The notes under the pieces: model-generated
What the model was told of the DNA's origin: nothing
What the model saw: the letters and a program-made list of their open reading frames with translations, nothing else
Database searches by the model: none
Source of the DNA: Marsupella aquatica
Taxonomy: Eukaryota > Marchantiophyta
Assembly: GCA_973895155.1 (NCBI GenBank)
Contig: OZ316895.1
Location: 13,578,001 to 13,642,000, forward strand
Reading direction: 5' to 3'
Length of the DNA: 64,000 nt
In this document: positions 1-19,815 of the stretch, one piece after another
Layout of the letters: every line of letters begins with the position of its first letter
Numbering within the stretch: the first letter of the stretch is position 1
Made by a program: the position numbers and the translations under genes

Positions 1-50
1 CGGGAAACAAAAGATCTTCGAAGAGATTGCTGATGAGACGTGAAAGATTC

Positions 51-136
51 TCCTGAAGCTAGCACCATCATCATTCTTCTGACTAGCCTCCTCTCCTGAA
101 GCTAGGACCATCATCACTCTTCTGACTAGCCCTCCC
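51..136. repeat. 43-bp tandem duplication
   Basis: Two adjacent copies, about 51-93 and 94-136, both starting tcctgaagct and sharing ccatcatca and ctgactagcc, with a few mismatches. No coding meaning is evident. Confidence 0.8.
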
Positions 137-2389
137 AGCGTCGTCGATGGTTGGCTGTGTGAGAATCACGCTAGAAATAAACGGGGCGTGCTCCGGATTG
201 GAGCCCAACGAGAGTCCGATCAGGAATGAACTTTTCCTGTATTTTTTAGTAAAAGCAAAACTGCTTTAAAGTACTGTTATGAGCGCAATATGGACAACAA
301 TGGGCCACAAAATATGAGCGAAAGCCCTCGTTAGGCGATACCCTCTGATTACAAATATTGCACAGGGGCATTGTGAAAATTCTCGTCTACATTTACTAAA
401 GAACTTAAAAAAGATAATCTGTAAAAGTGCCCAGAAATCTAGATGATCCCATTAAGAAGGAGAAGGAGCCTGATTAACCAAAACCACATTTGGAGGCACA
501 ATCGGTTGTCTACTTACCAGGATGGCTGAGGAATGGATAATCTTCACTATTCCAGATCAATCTCAAACGAGGTAGCCCCCCGATCTATATGCGCAGACTG
601 GCATTCCCCGGCTGAATTGCTCCTGCAACATTTTAACCTGCCTTTTAATCATTTTAACCATTTCCCAGATGGCGAACGTACGTTTGGAGGAACGCGTATG
701 AACTTGAGAAACACTACGGCGACCAAACCAGGAAACCCACCACCTGGTCGCTGGAATTCAAACACTTCATCATGCTGTTCAGGAACGTACGGCGACCAAA
801 CCAGGAAACCCACCACCTGGTCGCTGGACTTCAAACACTTCATCATGCTGTTCAGGAACGTGAGTATGAAGAACAATGCAGTGTGCACATACGACAGAAA
901 CCTACAGATCCCCTGCTACCCAACTTCCCATGGGCGTTAGAGATTACAGCTTTACATTTTGTACTCTTCCCCGACGTTTGAAGAGGGCTACACGAATCTG
1001 CTCCAAATGTAGTAAGTTAGGTCTAGCAATACCAGAGTCATTTGCGGTAAACACACACATCAGGAATATGGTCATCTCGCATTTGCTGCTGAAGACATCA
1101 AGATGACACGAACAAGGGAAACCAGTGGGCAGTCTGAACTTAAAAATTACCCACTAGGTGAAACTCGCCAAGTCAGAAAGCGTCAAAGTAAACGTATGCT
1201 ATACGAGAAGAGGCTACAAAACCATAAGAGAACTTGAATAAGCGTGGAACATCTTATTGCAGTGGGGACGTTATACTGAGTAAGGAGAGCACTTCCAATT
1301 CATACGAAGTCCTCACAATGGGGTCGAACAAGAAACATTTCACGGCCTGACTATGCATTAGTGCTCTCTGATTCACATTGTTCGTCTACGGTGATTTTGA
1401 TTTGGGATCGATCGTTTCAAAGGGAGTCCACAAACACGCAGATAGGAAAGTCCAAAAAGATAAGCAGCAAATACAGAGCGAACGGATACTGCTCCAATCA
1501 TCCTGAAACATAAGCGACCCTCAAGTCTCGTCATGACGCACGATGGAAAAGACTGCTCTTTTGCAGTTTGCATTATTTCAACAAAAATCTGGAAGTTTTC
1601 ATTAGTAAGGTTGCTTCACTGCTTCACCTCACATGAAATTTAACATTTAAGGTTACAGTTGCAAGTAATGGCATCAGATTTTACAAATAGTCAAGACTGC
1701 AGAAGACGAGACCAGGTTGGACGAAGGAGCTAGGCTACACAAAACAAGGAACTTCCTCGGGCAAACCCTAGCCTGCAAGTGGAATTAAAAAACATACAAC
1801 TTGAGAGCAGTGGGAGTGCCCACATACGCGACAAAGAAACAAATTTGGACCTCTAATTTAAATTAAGATTTGTAGTAGGTTGCATCCAACAGTACACTAC
1901 CATTGAGAAAACCGACGCACCTGCAGCCTTACCCTCATGCCCGGTTACACCGTAGGCAAGAAAATTATGAATATGGCTGGCCAAGAGGACAAACCCTTTC
2001 CAGGACCCACATGCTAACTGGAAGACTTTCCAGAAGCGTACCAATTTGTTATGTAGCAGCCGTAAAAGCATATACAGCCCCCTCTCCAGCAGTCAAGAAG
2101 CAACCTTCTGTGCAACCGGTGTCAAGATTGGGAGCATTTGTGCGTAAGTGCGAATGCTTGCACTTGAAGAATCCTAGGACCCAATAATTGGCACCCAATT
2201 CCCAAGCTTTCATAAGATGCTGAATACATAAGCTCAGGGAACACTCGATTGGAGGTATACATTGACTAAATACCCCCCTGAAACCATCCCAACTTGCCGT
2301 AGTAGCTGAGTTATCTTCCCACAATTCCAGTGGGAGGAATTGAAGGACACCTTTAGCAACAGTTCTCGGAGATTTAGTGTTCCAACTTT
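137..2389. other. Non-genic stretch, with presumed 3' UTR of the kinase gene
   Basis: I find no protein family or RNA gene here. Short open frames at 533-981 and 1903-2187 look like chance: they overlap in several frames and match nothing I know. The few hundred bases below 2390 must hold the 3' UTR and polyadenylation site of the minus-strand kinase gene, but I could not place the end. A 73-bp tandem duplication lies at 716-861. Confidence 0.5.
716..861. repeat. 73-bp tandem duplication
   Basis: Copies at 716-788 and 789-861 are identical except for one base (a/c near 754/827). The period is not a multiple of three, so it would shift any reading frame. The near identity implies a recent local duplication. 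Confidence 0.9.
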
Positions 2390-8373
<5,984 letters not shown>

Positions 8374-11300
8374 GGCATCCAATCCCGGCTCCCCTCCTTC
8401 CCATCCGCAGCGTTTCTCCCTTCTTGTTTGTTTGTCAACAACCAATAACGTCCCATGCTCTAGTCTCTCATTCACTGTCACCGCCCCGCAACCCCCATTC
8501 GCCCGCCTCTGCACATGCCAGCTTCGAACATAACCCTTGGTGCCATCCTGAATACCCAAGGCACCACGTGCATAGGAATACCTATCGTAGCAGACACGAC
8601 GACGCAACCTCCCAGATTTGAAGTGATTTCCAAAGGTGGCTCATACAAATGTACCCTCTTTGGGACAACTTCAGATCCCTAACTGACCTATCTACTTTGT
8701 GTCTATCCCACCAGAGTCCACAAAGTTTTCCCGTACAGGAGCAAACACGACGACGAAATCCGACGATGAAGAAATCCGCGAACCCGAATGTCTTCAGCTT
8801 GGTGTTGACCAGGCCTTGTTGCTCTTGCTCTTCTTCTTTGCCGGTGTTGCTCCGGGTCTCATGTGACTCCTACCACGACCCCTCAACAGTGTAATGGAAA
8901 CCAGGTTCTCTTCTCTCCTCTCCGACTCTGTTGATTCTGAAGGAACGAAAACTTCCCCGATCAACTTCGATCAGTTCTCACTTTCTCTTCCAGGCTCATC
9001 GACCTGCTTCGTCCCTTCAGCAGCACCTACCACCACGTAATATTATATTCCGATGCTGTTTCTTCGAGACTCCCAGCGCAAGCCGAGCCGAGTTCCAACA
9101 ACGCCACGGGGATGATATGAAATGAATAGATCTCCCTTCTTCCGAGAGAACGAGCGCGGAACAGCCACAAACCCTACGGTAGTACGGTGTCGCCAACGAG
9201 AGTGTCGCTCGTTTTTCTCAATCAACTCAAAGCGAAGAAGTAAGTCCCGTCGCACAAGCCCTCGCGCACGGCACCGTCGTCTCACTCGGCCACCCTTTCC
9301 TTTTCCCGCACCTTCCTTTGGCTTCTCGCAACCAGCCACGCAGGGCCAGACTCCGCACTTTCTCTCTCTCGTCCGCTTTCCCTCCGGGCCCTCCTTTCTC
9401 GTCTCGTGCCCGTCTCGTCCCCCTATTAGGCGCGCGAGAGCACGATCCTACGACAATTTCCTCGTTCCCCAGATTGTTCGTCTCGACTCTCCCCACAACA
9501 ACAAAACCAGCCAGCGCTTACAACGACACCCAGCCAGCCACCCAGCCAGCCACCCAGCCACCCCTCCCTCCCCTCCGCGTCTCCTCGCCCGAGGGGCACA
9601 AGACTCTCGAGCCCGCAGATCAATCCTCTCCCTCCCTTGGCTGTGGGTTGGGTGTCTGCTCTCGACTGCACACTACTCCACCCGCTGGCTCCTCTGTCCC
9701 CACACAAAACGCAACGTCCCTCGGACAGGAACGAGCGAAGTCCAGCCCGGTCCACGGTCGTCGACTCCAGTCGCTGGGGGCCCAGCCGAAAGGCCGGGGA
9801 GCAGGGAACCCAAAGGAGAGGAGCAGGGACGCAGGGTCGCAGGCTACCTCTTGGCCACTGCAGGCGGGTCAGGTCGTGGCAGACAGGGCTGCAGGATGGT
9901 TGCTGTCTCGCTGACAAGCACCTCTGTCTACCTCACTCCCATCCCGATCCTACATCGAGCCGACGTGGCCAGATCGCCGAACCGGCCCAGCCTCGCCGGC
10001 TCACTCCCTTCCTTGCATCTTGTCATCTTGTGAGACAGTGAGAGGGTGCACCGCTTCCGATGATGACCACTGTAGTACGAACTGAGGTTCCCCTCCACGG
10101 CTCCACCACTTCCACACGTAGCGGCCCCCCCAATGTTCTGGTGCCCACCCACGACATTATCGCGCTACACCGAACAGTGTAATAAGCCACGGGCTTCATC
10201 TGAGCCGCCGATCTAAACTCTGAACCGTTCCGATGCATTCCCAGAAATAGTGGGAGCTAATTATGTCGGAGAAAGGCGTTGATTGTATAGCAAGTGCCTC
10301 GATTTTAGCGGGCGCCGCCATCCTCCTTCCCCGCTAAGTCCATGGGGCTGGGAGCCTTTACCGCATATGGGCTCCTCTGAAGTCTGAACTCTTTTACCGA
10401 AGGAGCCCCCGACCGTACCGTTTCGTGCAGGACTTTTGGCTCTTGTAGTAAAAGAACCTTTTCCCAAGGTAGATTTTACTCAAGGAAGGCGTTTAATATA
10501 AAAACGCAAAGAAATGAGAGAACCGGCGCACCCAGGGGGTGTTCCACGTGTCGGGATTCGTCTGGCAGAGAAACAGTGCACGGCACGAAAGTTTCCTGGC
10601 AGGAAAGTAGAAACCAGGCAGCAGCGAGTTACCAGGATTGAAATCGAACGGTTCGATTGCTGTCATCCCAAACGGCGCGTTCGCGACAGCGACCTTCGCG
10701 CGTGCCTCCCTGCCTTGTAGCCTTTGCTTTCCTACCAGCCTGCCAAGGGCGAGCGGGGAACGCACGGTTTTCGGGACCCCGCGCGGTTTCATCGTGGTTC
10801 TTGCTTTCCCTCGCTCCATTCACACCCGTCCCGTTCCTGTCCCTTTCCAGTCTCATCGGTCGGGAGGGGCAGGCAGCCAGGCAGACAGACAGAAGACAGT
10901 CAGAGGTCGGGACGGGAAACGAGTCATGGGTGATCATGGCGGCGGGCATCCCGCCGCAGCTAAACCCTCATTTGACTCGATAATCATCGCATTTGACTTC
11001 GGCCTGCGACCGTCTCATGTAAAAATTAAGCATCCACGCGCTTTATCATGTAATCTACTTGACTTACATTACTTACATGCTTAGTTGCTTACCAAGGTCG
11101 ACTGTCAGAAGTACGGAAGAAGGTAAGGTAAGACAACGATCGCAGTACTGTAGAACTGTCACCTCACATGTCTTACGATTAGACCAATCCTGTTTATGTC
11201 GGGTCGAAACCTTTTGGAGCCGCTTTGCGATGTTTCCCCTGTCATCTAGCATCAACAACGCCACTGTCTAAGGAAATTTCCCATGACGAGCTTTGTGGTC

Positions 11301-11600
11301 CGCAAAAGACGTTTTGATCAAATAAGTGAATCCAGGCCGTCAATCTTTGAAACGGACGGCTTTACGCATAGATCTGCAGTTAATTCCATTTCCACGATTG
11401 ATGAATGGCTTGAGACAAGAGCAAGATGGGTTCTATCATTTTCGCACGATGCAGCCGGAAAGCTTAAAATTCTGACGAAATCTCTGTCCCGTCGCCAGAT
11501 CAATCGACGACCTGGATCCGAAGAGGGCTGATAATGTAAACTAAAATCTATCCGAATTGTTATTTTCTTAGGACCACATGTGGGATACGCTCAGACGGCT
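8374..11600. other. GC-rich region upstream of the kinase gene
   Basis: This stretch should hold the 5' UTR and promoter of the minus-strand kinase. It is GC-rich and pyrimidine-rich on the plus strand (9250-9700, with cccagccagcca repeats), which makes long open frames by chance, such as 9122-10033. A second ACGTGTC-type motif occurs at about 10546. I could not locate the transcription start or a 5' UTR intron, and I see no convincing second gene. Confidence 0.5.
8565..8570. promoter_or_regulatory. G-box (CACGTG) upstream of the kinase start
   Basis: A perfect CACGTG within ccacgtgc lies about 190 bp upstream of the kinase ATG. G-boxes are bound by plant bHLH and bZIP factors. Use at this locus is inference; the site may fall inside the 5' UTR. 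Confidence 0.4.
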
Positions 11601-14600
11601 AGCTTAACCTGGGCTCTAATTTACTGCAGTGGACCGTACTGCATTCTCCATTTCAATCTTCTTCTCTCTTAAACTTGTCGTCCGAAGTTGTAGTTTCACT
11701 GTTTAGGATTGAGTCTTTTTTATTCAGCCCTGGCAAGTGGGTGACAAAAAAATTATACCGCTCAACGAATTGTAAACTTCCATTGAAACCCCCCTTTTGC
11801 AAGGACCGGGTGTAAGGGGGAGAGCAATCTATAGAAAGCTTCTTTTAGCGTTCTACCTTCTGTAATTTATTGTCGGTAAACTGGCGCTGGCCTTGTGCCT
11901 TTGGCATTCTAAAGGGATCCTAGGGCTGTTTGGACAACTTTCTTTGATTGATTTATAGGTAATCTTGGCCGTTGTCTCTTCTCCACAGCACTAGTATTCT
12001 CAACAAAACATGGTGATACAGATGAGGGTGGGGCCCACTGTCAGATCCCTAGGTGGTGATACTTTTGCTTGATTGTGCCCCCAAGTTCATGTAAAGTGAA
12101 GTGTGACCAGTTTCCATGTTGGAATGCCCAAGATTGCATCTCACATACTAAAAAAGAAAATTGTTGCCCCCAAGTTCTTGGAATTGTGGATCCCTTTCTT
12201 TGCTGATGTGTTCTAGCTTGTAATAGCTTGAGGGACAGCTTGTGAGTGATCATTATAAACACTCAATACAATAGGCATTTAATTTGGGTAAGCCATTCAT
12301 AAGTATCACTCAGTCTTTGTTTGGGAGGGAAGGGAGCGAAGGGAAGGGACCCACAATTCTCTACCCAACACAACTATCCACACAGTCTCAAAGTGGGTGG
12401 AAACACTCCATTTATTCCTCATGGCTTTGAACAGCAACAATAGATGACATAGATTTTGGGTCTAATCCTCATGCCATTTTGCACAAAATACCGCTTTTAG
12501 CAAGATTGGCTTACCATGACTGAGATTTAACAATACATTGAACAAGAGCATGAATGCAGGGCATCAACACAGCAGTGGGGAGTTTCTTGATTGAAGATGA
12601 CAAATGAAGGCAAGCAAAGCAGCAGCCAGGAGGGTGAAGCAGGTCAAAACATCACAGCTGGGCTAGCCAAACCCCCACCACAAGAGAAAGAGCATGCTTC
12701 ACTGCCTCAACGTGAGCCTCAACGTCTCAGCCTCACAGACACAAGTAGTCAACATGGATTGATCTCTATACTCAATGCAATAAAAGTTGGCAATGGGCAA
12801 TAAGCAAGTACTTACAACAGGTCACCAAGCGACATCCTAGTGTTAGGTGTTTACTCTTAGGTCTAGGGATACGACATGTAACCATAGTTAGGCTAACCGT
12901 AGTCGGAGACATGACTAGGTTAACTAAGTTGCACACAATATCCTAAGCGGTCCTTGCTTGGATAAGTGGAACTAAGGCTCATTGTTACGAAGCCATTTGA
13001 GAGATAAGAATAAATTACACTATGGAGACTTGGTATGACTGACGTGCTTAGAGTTCATGAAAACTCTCTTGTGTGTTCCCATGGACGTAACCTTGAGGAG
13101 GTGAACCACATATCTCTTGTGTCGATCACTTGTGCGTTGGATGTGTCATGGGCTTACCATTGGATGTTTCTTGGGCTTACTGTTGTGAATGTAGTCTATG
13201 CTCAACACCTAAGCTATTCAACCTACAAGCACTATTGAACCTAGCATGCAAGAAGACCATTGTCCACTTATCCAACTAGTAAAAGATGTACCCAATTATA
13301 ATTACAGTAACTTTCCCCTCTTGCCTATCATCAGTCAAAATCCTAGGCACAGCAAACCGTTATCTAGCAGAGACTTTAAAGTAAACAGGAACCAGGTTGC
13401 ATCAAACTCTCTCTTTCAGCAGCAATCACTTCTCTGGCCATAAGTAGTATTGTGTGCCTATTCCCGAGAGGTGTGGCAGCACCGCCAGTGGTCAGATGAT
13501 CCAGGGTTTTAGCCAGCATGGAGTGTATGTTAAGGGCACCATCTTTGATCTGGGTCCAAGTTCTTCTCATTCCTGGCCAACCATAAATTCCTAATGAAAT
13601 TGATGTCTAAAACTGACCTGGTCTCCCCTGAGAATGAAGTATAACAGTCAACTTGAAACTGGGGTCAATACTTCTCCCATCCAGCCAACTCAACCAAGAT
13701 TTACAAGAGGGCTATGAAATATGTTTCATGGGCACCACTTGCTTTCTTTAGCACTTCATAAACTTCATCGAGTAGAAAGATAAACCAAACTAAGGACTTC
13801 AATGATGGAGGGGAGGGCTGTCATATTGCAACTGACCTGCAACTGATACAGGACATACAAGAACGGTTGATAGACTAACACTTAAGACTAATCCAAACAG
13901 ATGTACAAAGTACAAGCAGATTGCTCGATTCAGATTCAAGACATAGAAGGACCAAAAACTAGCAAATCTTGAAGTAGTAGCGTAGAAAGTCTACACACAC
14001 ACATAAGAAAAGTCTTGGAGATAGGTTGAGAGGTAGAAACATCACATACTACAGATGATTGGTATACTCCTATCTATAGAGACAGGTTTGGGACTATGAC
14101 TTCGTACGCCAGCCTCCACTTAGACCTATCCTCTTCTCCCCCGCTTCTTCTCCTTGAGTGGGGTTGAGTCTTGTCTTTTACTTTGTTTTGACTGGTTCCT
14201 TCAATAGCAGGTGAATTTTTTTTTACATCTTTGGTGCAATAGGTGTTATCAGAGTGAACTGTTATGTTTTAATGCTTTGCATGTTAACCAAAAACTTGAT
14301 TAATGGCGTAATTCTTGTGGTGAAAAAGATTATGGTCAAATGCGATGACCAAAAACTATTGACCGTCCATATGGAGATTTGAGACGTCCTTATGCCTTTA
14401 TGGAACTACTTTATTCTTACTTTTTGTAATATTCCCTTTCGGGTGCCCAAGGGTTATTCCCTTCCATAAAAGATATTGTAGGGGAATAGACTGTAGCCAA
14501 AGTTCATAACAATCTGCACAAGCGAAACATGGCAGAACAGCTGGAGCCTGAAAGGCCCCTCAACACACACTTGTAGCAATGTAAATGGAAAAGGATCTGT

Positions 14601-17600
14601 AGCAAAGTTCAAAATAACCTGCACAAGCGAAACATGGCAGAACAACTGGAGCCTGAAAGGCCCTTAACACACACTTGTAGCAGTGTAAATAGAAAAAGCG
14701 CCTGAAGCAAAGTTACCAAAAAAACAAGCTGCACAAGGGAGACATGGCAGAACAGCTGGAGCCCGAAACACCCCTAAACACACACTTTTAGCAGTGTAAC
14801 TAGAGAAGGGCCAGGCTGCTTTTGGAGAAACGTATCCGGCTACGGTACCGGTACAGAACAAGGCGGCTGGCCGGCTAAACATTAGGGCGTCTCAAACTTA
14901 AGCATTTGGAATTCCGAATGGCACCCGGGATTTCACAGTCGCGGGCCGCCCGGATCAGGTGGTCGGCCCACCGATTTGGTGACCGTAAAGTTTTTCCCGG
15001 GTTTTTTTGATTACAATTTTTCTTTGGAAAAACCCAGGTCTAACCCGTGCCGGGACTCCTTTGAGGTGCGAGGTAAAGTTCAGACCCCCAGTTTTTTGGG
15101 ACCCGATTTTGGGTACCGGTGTTCAATATCGGGCGGCGATTAGAGACATCCGGGTGACCGGAAGGAGTCCTAGAACGCGTAGGGTTGAGACACCCTATTG
15201 AGGCCGTTTCTCCGCGAACTTTGGGGGGGGGGGGGCGACGAGAAGTGGACTGCAGGCAGTTTTAGTGGAGCTCCGCTGCTTACTTTAGCTGAGCTATACT
15301 ATACTCATCGTAGCCCAGCGTAGGTTCGTTGCAGAGAGGAGAATGGGAGACAGGATGGCACCCATAAAATAGGCCTTGCAGTATGGAGCAATAAGGAACC
15401 AATCAATGAAATGAATCTTATCGACTTGAAAAGTTTTGTTCTACACGCCAATTGAGAGGGGCGCTCTGATCTAGCACAATGTATAGTGTTACTGGATTTT
15501 GTTTTGGACGGTTTCCGATAATTATAGAGTATCGTTAATAGTTACCAGAGATCATTAGATCAGGCAGGATTTTGTCTTCGTATGGAGATTGTATTGAATG
15601 CCTCGATTTGGGGTGTCTCCAAATCTGGATGCAATGGAGAATGTATTGTACTTGGCGTCTTGGCTGATGAGGTTTTGAGTGGGCTATGGTGACGACTGGC
15701 CATTTATTGGTGATACCTACTTTGACTTTTCTCTCAAGACCATTCTATACATGAAATAAATAAAAGCCACTTTTTGTTATCTTTGAAATTTAGTGGAGCT
15801 GGTGGGGACCTCCTCAATGAAAAGTTGGATGGACTACCCAATGTTGATAACAAAGAGCAGGTTTCCACGAACTGCAGCGCAGGAATTATCTAGAATTTAC
15901 CCCTGCGCTTGAGTTGTGGCTACCGTGACGTCAAGGAAACTCGACGTGAAATTGTGGTTTAAATCATCTCTTGTCATGACAAAAATTTGGTTATAGCAAG
16001 TTTCACTGTAAATAATATCATTTCCTTATTTTCCCCTCTCTTGTTTCTTTGCTTCTTGGCCTTTCTCGGCCCTCTGGCTCTTTCCCCTTGATTGGGTCTT
16101 TTGCCAGAGGGATCATGTCTTCCGATTGGGCACCCCTTGTCCTTTTGTAGTTTAAAATAAATTATTTATGAAATAATATGGAATCGGAGAGGAGAAGAAT
16201 GAGAAAAAAAGGAAAAAGGAAAAAATCTTGGACACTTGCCTGTTTTATATGACTAGTTGGAGATTTAAGGAGTGCACTCCACTGCTGTAGCTCACTTGTA
16301 GAGCAAATAAAGTAATCCATTGACAAACTCCTTGGCTAGAACTTTAATTCACTCCTAAGCTAATATAATACAACAAATTTGCTACCTCAATTTAGGCCAT
16401 TTGAAACATGGACATCACAAAAACTTTACTCCTCATAAATAAAACTGAGCAAAGCTACTCTAGGTGCTCAAGAAATGAAGGAGCTTTTAAAGAGTATTTG
16501 GACACATACCCACCAAGTACAGCTGTTGGATCTGATTTCATACCTTGCTTTACTTTTTTAGGGATATGTTTGATGGACCCCCTTCATCAAACTTTGCTTT
16601 ACCAGTCACCGCAAAAGTTTTTTAACAAACCCGGCCCCTCTGATGATCCAAAGAAATCGCGTAGTTTTGCGTCCCCAACTGCATTGCTGCATATTTCTGT
16701 GCTATGGTTTTCCATGCCGCGTGATATTTAACAAGGAGTGCAATAAGCAGGCAGTTGTTTTTTTTTATTGGAAGCAAATATGGAGGCTGTCTAAATATTA
16801 ATTGAAGTTTACAAAACAGAAAGCATTCACCTGAATTCTTCATTTTGCAATTACCCTAATCTCGTAGGCTCAATAATGAGTGGCCCATTCCAACAATAAT
16901 GACAGCTGCCGGGACAGCAGCCAACACCATTCCATGCCTCCAGTTTGATGAAAAATGTAGTTTGTGTTAGAAAACCTTGTGGTCATAGTTCAATTGAGCA
17001 GAGTTCATGGTTCACACGCCTATAGTCACGGTCCTCAGTTTGCTCCTAGTAACCAAAATCACACTTTAGAAGAACCTCTACAGCTCATTTTAGAGGAGGT
17101 TGAGTTTGTAAAAAATAGTTTCAGAGGCACAAAGGTTGGTTCTGGAGACTTGGATGGAAACCCTAAACCCAGAGTGGAACACGATAGGCCAAAATACTCT
17201 GAAAAAGTTTAAATAGTGTTGTTGGGACATACTCTCAATTTTTGGTTTGTGTCCATCAAGTTTCTGTAAGTCCATTCAAGCACTTTGTCAAACCTTTGCG
17301 TCTAATTGTTCTTTTCTTGTAGCTCGTAAGTAAATTTGAACATATACAGTTCTATTGCATTTTCCATTTTCCATCGTGAAATGTGAAAATTTAGAGACAT
17401 CCTGTAGTTAAGTGGTTTCATAACACGCTGGGCCAAAAGCCCTTTTTCTCTTTTTTTTTTTTTTTTTGGAAAAGGGGGACTCAAGAGATCCAATGAATAA
17501 AGGGAGGCCAATCAAATTTTGATTACTATGCGTCCAGTAAAAGTGAGAAGTAGCAGGGAAGACGAGGCCCTTTTGAAACACAAGTAAAAACAGTTCCAAT

Positions 17601-18788
17601 TGCACTCACATTTTTGGATGTTTAGGAGTTGTTGGGTCTTGTATATCAACATATGCATATGGGGTCATCTTCTACCTTGCCTTGTCAAGAGTAACATTAA
17701 GTTGTGTATCTAAACATCTTGTGATATATGATCAGATCAAATTGTTTCAGTGTTCATTTGAAGCTTCATTAGTTTGATCCCACCACAGTTGACAAAATGA
17801 ACAAGTCAGGCCTCAGTGTCTAATTTTAAAAGGTAAAGTATCATGTTATCGAAGAATACTAATTCTTCTTAGTCTAATATACCCTAAGTATATTGACTAC
17901 CTACCTATCCTTAGTTCGTGAGTTCTGTGATACACACCTGCTCAAGGCATGATAATATTGGATCGAATCCTTGCTATGATTGGAAGAGAAGGAAGGGAGT
18001 CAAAATTTTGCATGGACCCAAAGTTTTGACGAGGTGCCCAAGGAACTTAGTTAACCCAGATAGACACAATCCAAACATCAAACTATACTTGCATGACATT
18101 TTTATTTGTGTTTTGAGAATACTTTGCTCGTGATTTGTTACTCATAGTTTGATTGTGTCCATCCCAGTCTTCTGAATCAACCTGTGTGTCTACAGGGCTC
18201 TGGGTATGGCTCTCTTTGGGAAGACTCCGGGCAAAGGGTCTTCTCCTGGGTTAGGATTAATGGTGTGCATTGAGATCTGCGCAATTGGAGGGGATCCTTT
18301 CACTGTCTGTCTCTACCCCATTAGAGCATCTCAAAACTGACAATTTGATGGACCTTAATTGTCTAGTAATGGGGTATGGACACAAAAAGTTACTACAAAA
18401 TTCATAGTAGTTAAGTGCCATAAGGATTGGTTTTATGTCATTACCATTAGTAACCCTATACGCTAGTGAAAGGAATAAAAACTTTGACATGACCTTGTGA
18501 AAGAATTATGACCATTTCTTTTTGGCCCAAATGCAATCATCCTTAATTTCCAACTTTTGAGAAGCCCTATCAACCGCAGTTGCATTTAAAGAAACGGGCC
18601 AAAAAAATGCCGAGGAGCTACTGCAGTCCAGGGATGACCCTAGTCTCTTCCCCGGGGATTACGAGCGACGGTGAGCGTTGTCTGTGCAGTCGGACAGGGA
18701 GCCCTTGACCGTCGATCTCGCCCACACTAACTGCAGTTACCTTCGAAGAGAGCGAGGGAGAAATTGCCGACGAGCGAAATAAGAGCTG
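11601..18788. other. Intergenic stretch, no gene recognised
   Basis: No family, RNA gene or transposon core is recognisable. Contents: short unsupported open frames, a triplicated repeat at 14490-14812, a 13-base G run (15223-15235) and a 17-base T run (17451-17467). The segment 14920-15180 is locally GC-rich. It may contain old, unrecognisable transposon remains. Confidence 0.5.
14490..14812. repeat. Three diverged tandem copies of a 105-110 bp unit
   Basis: Each unit contains gcacaagcgaaacatggcag or a close variant (anchors at 14516, 14621, 14731), then ctggagcc, then an acacactt...gtagca segment. The spacings are 105 and 110 bp. Copy 3 is the most diverged. Confidence 0.85.
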
Positions 18789-18827
18789 AGAGGAGAGGAG
18801 AGGAGAGGAGAGGAGAGGAGAGGAGAG
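18789..18827. repeat. (AGGAG)n microsatellite
   Basis: Seven perfect AGGAG units (18791-18825) with partial units on each side. Confidence 0.95.
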
Positions 18828-18892
18828 CTCCGCCGACGTAGATGCAAAGGCCGAATTGCTTTCTCCGATCGTCCGGGAGCAATTTGGCAGCA

Positions 18893-19815
18893 GCATTCTG
18901 ATGAGAATGCCGAGGTGTGGTTTCTCTCCCGCTTTCACGATGCACGAGCCTACTGGCCGTCCTTTGGACCACAATAATTGGTGAAGAAAAAAAGAAGGGT
19001 CATTTCATTTCCCAGCCATCGATGGTACGTTTCTGCCGGGTCTAGAGGCTCCACTGTAGAGCATAGCCCTTCTAAGAGCTAGTTTTCATGATTATATACT
19101 TAAATTGAGGAATTTCTCGTCTATTTAGCATTGTGATAAGAATGTGTCGATGTGTGCTTCCTCTGCCCCTTGTTTCTTGCGATTTTTCTGGACTTTGAGG
19201 ACTTCTTCATCCACTTTGTCGTCTGTCTAGTGTTTGGCTTTCCTATGAGAATTTCCGTGTGGTTTCTCTCCCGCTTATTATTTTCTCGCCGATTTTCCTG
19301 GATATTGAAGACTTCCTCATCCGCTTTCTCGTCTTTCTAAAGCGCACCTCGACATTCTCATCTGTCCTTTGTGTCTATGCAAACTTTTGTCTCCCTTCCT
19401 TGTCTTCCAAAGTTTGGCTGATGAGAATGTCGAGGTGCGCTTTCTCTCCCGTTTACTTTCTCCCAATTTATCTGAGCATTGAGGACTTCCTCATCTCTTT
19501 TCTAGTCTATTTACTGTAGCACTCTTATGAGAATGTCGATGTGTGCTTTCTCTCCCCCTTACGTTCTCGCGATTTTTCTGGACACCGGATACCTCCTCAT
19601 CCGCTTTCTCGTCTATTTACCATTCTGATGTGAACGTGTTTTCTCTCCCGCTTTACTTTCTCGCGACTTTTAGGACATTGAGGAATCTCGCATCTGCTTT
19701 CTCGTCTAATTAATATTCTGATGAGAACTGGGAGGTATTATTTCTTTCCCGCTCACTACTTTCTCAATAATTACTAGACATTGAGGATTTTCTCATCCCC
19801 GTTCTCGTCCACTTT
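18893..19815. repeat. Degenerate tandem array, unit about 90-110 bp
   Basis: A unit built from attctgatgagaatg, then tttctctcccgctt, then a gattttctggacattgaggac-like block, then ctcatccgctttctcgtct recurs about six times: near 19140, 19245, 19416, 19526, 19625 and 19725, with a partial unit at 18893. Copies are 75-90% alike by eye. One part is inverted, at 19339-19362. Confidence 0.8.
19339..19443. repeat. 24-bp perfect inverted repeat inside the array
   Basis: Arms 19339-19362 and 19420-19443 are exact reverse complements separated by 57 bp. The right arm is the normal unit sequence (gatgagaatgtcgaggtgcg). The left arm is the same text flipped, so a piece of the array was inverted. Confidence 0.9.

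Noticed and set aside
9122-10033. 303-aa open frame on the plus strand
   Set aside because: Rich in Arg, Pro and Ser with open frames in several registers at once, as expected from GC-rich, CT-biased DNA upstream of the kinase. No domain seen.
12310-12360. Purine-rich gggagggaagggagcgaaggg as a transposon end
   Set aside because: No paired terminal repeat or target duplication found nearby.
15223-15235. 13-base G run as a regulatory quadruplex
   Set aside because: A bare homopolymer beside a GC-rich segment; length may be a sequencing artefact and nothing links it to a gene.
17960-17985. ggatcgaatcc, similar to a tRNA B-box
   Set aside because: Flanks do not form a tRNA acceptor stem or A-box.
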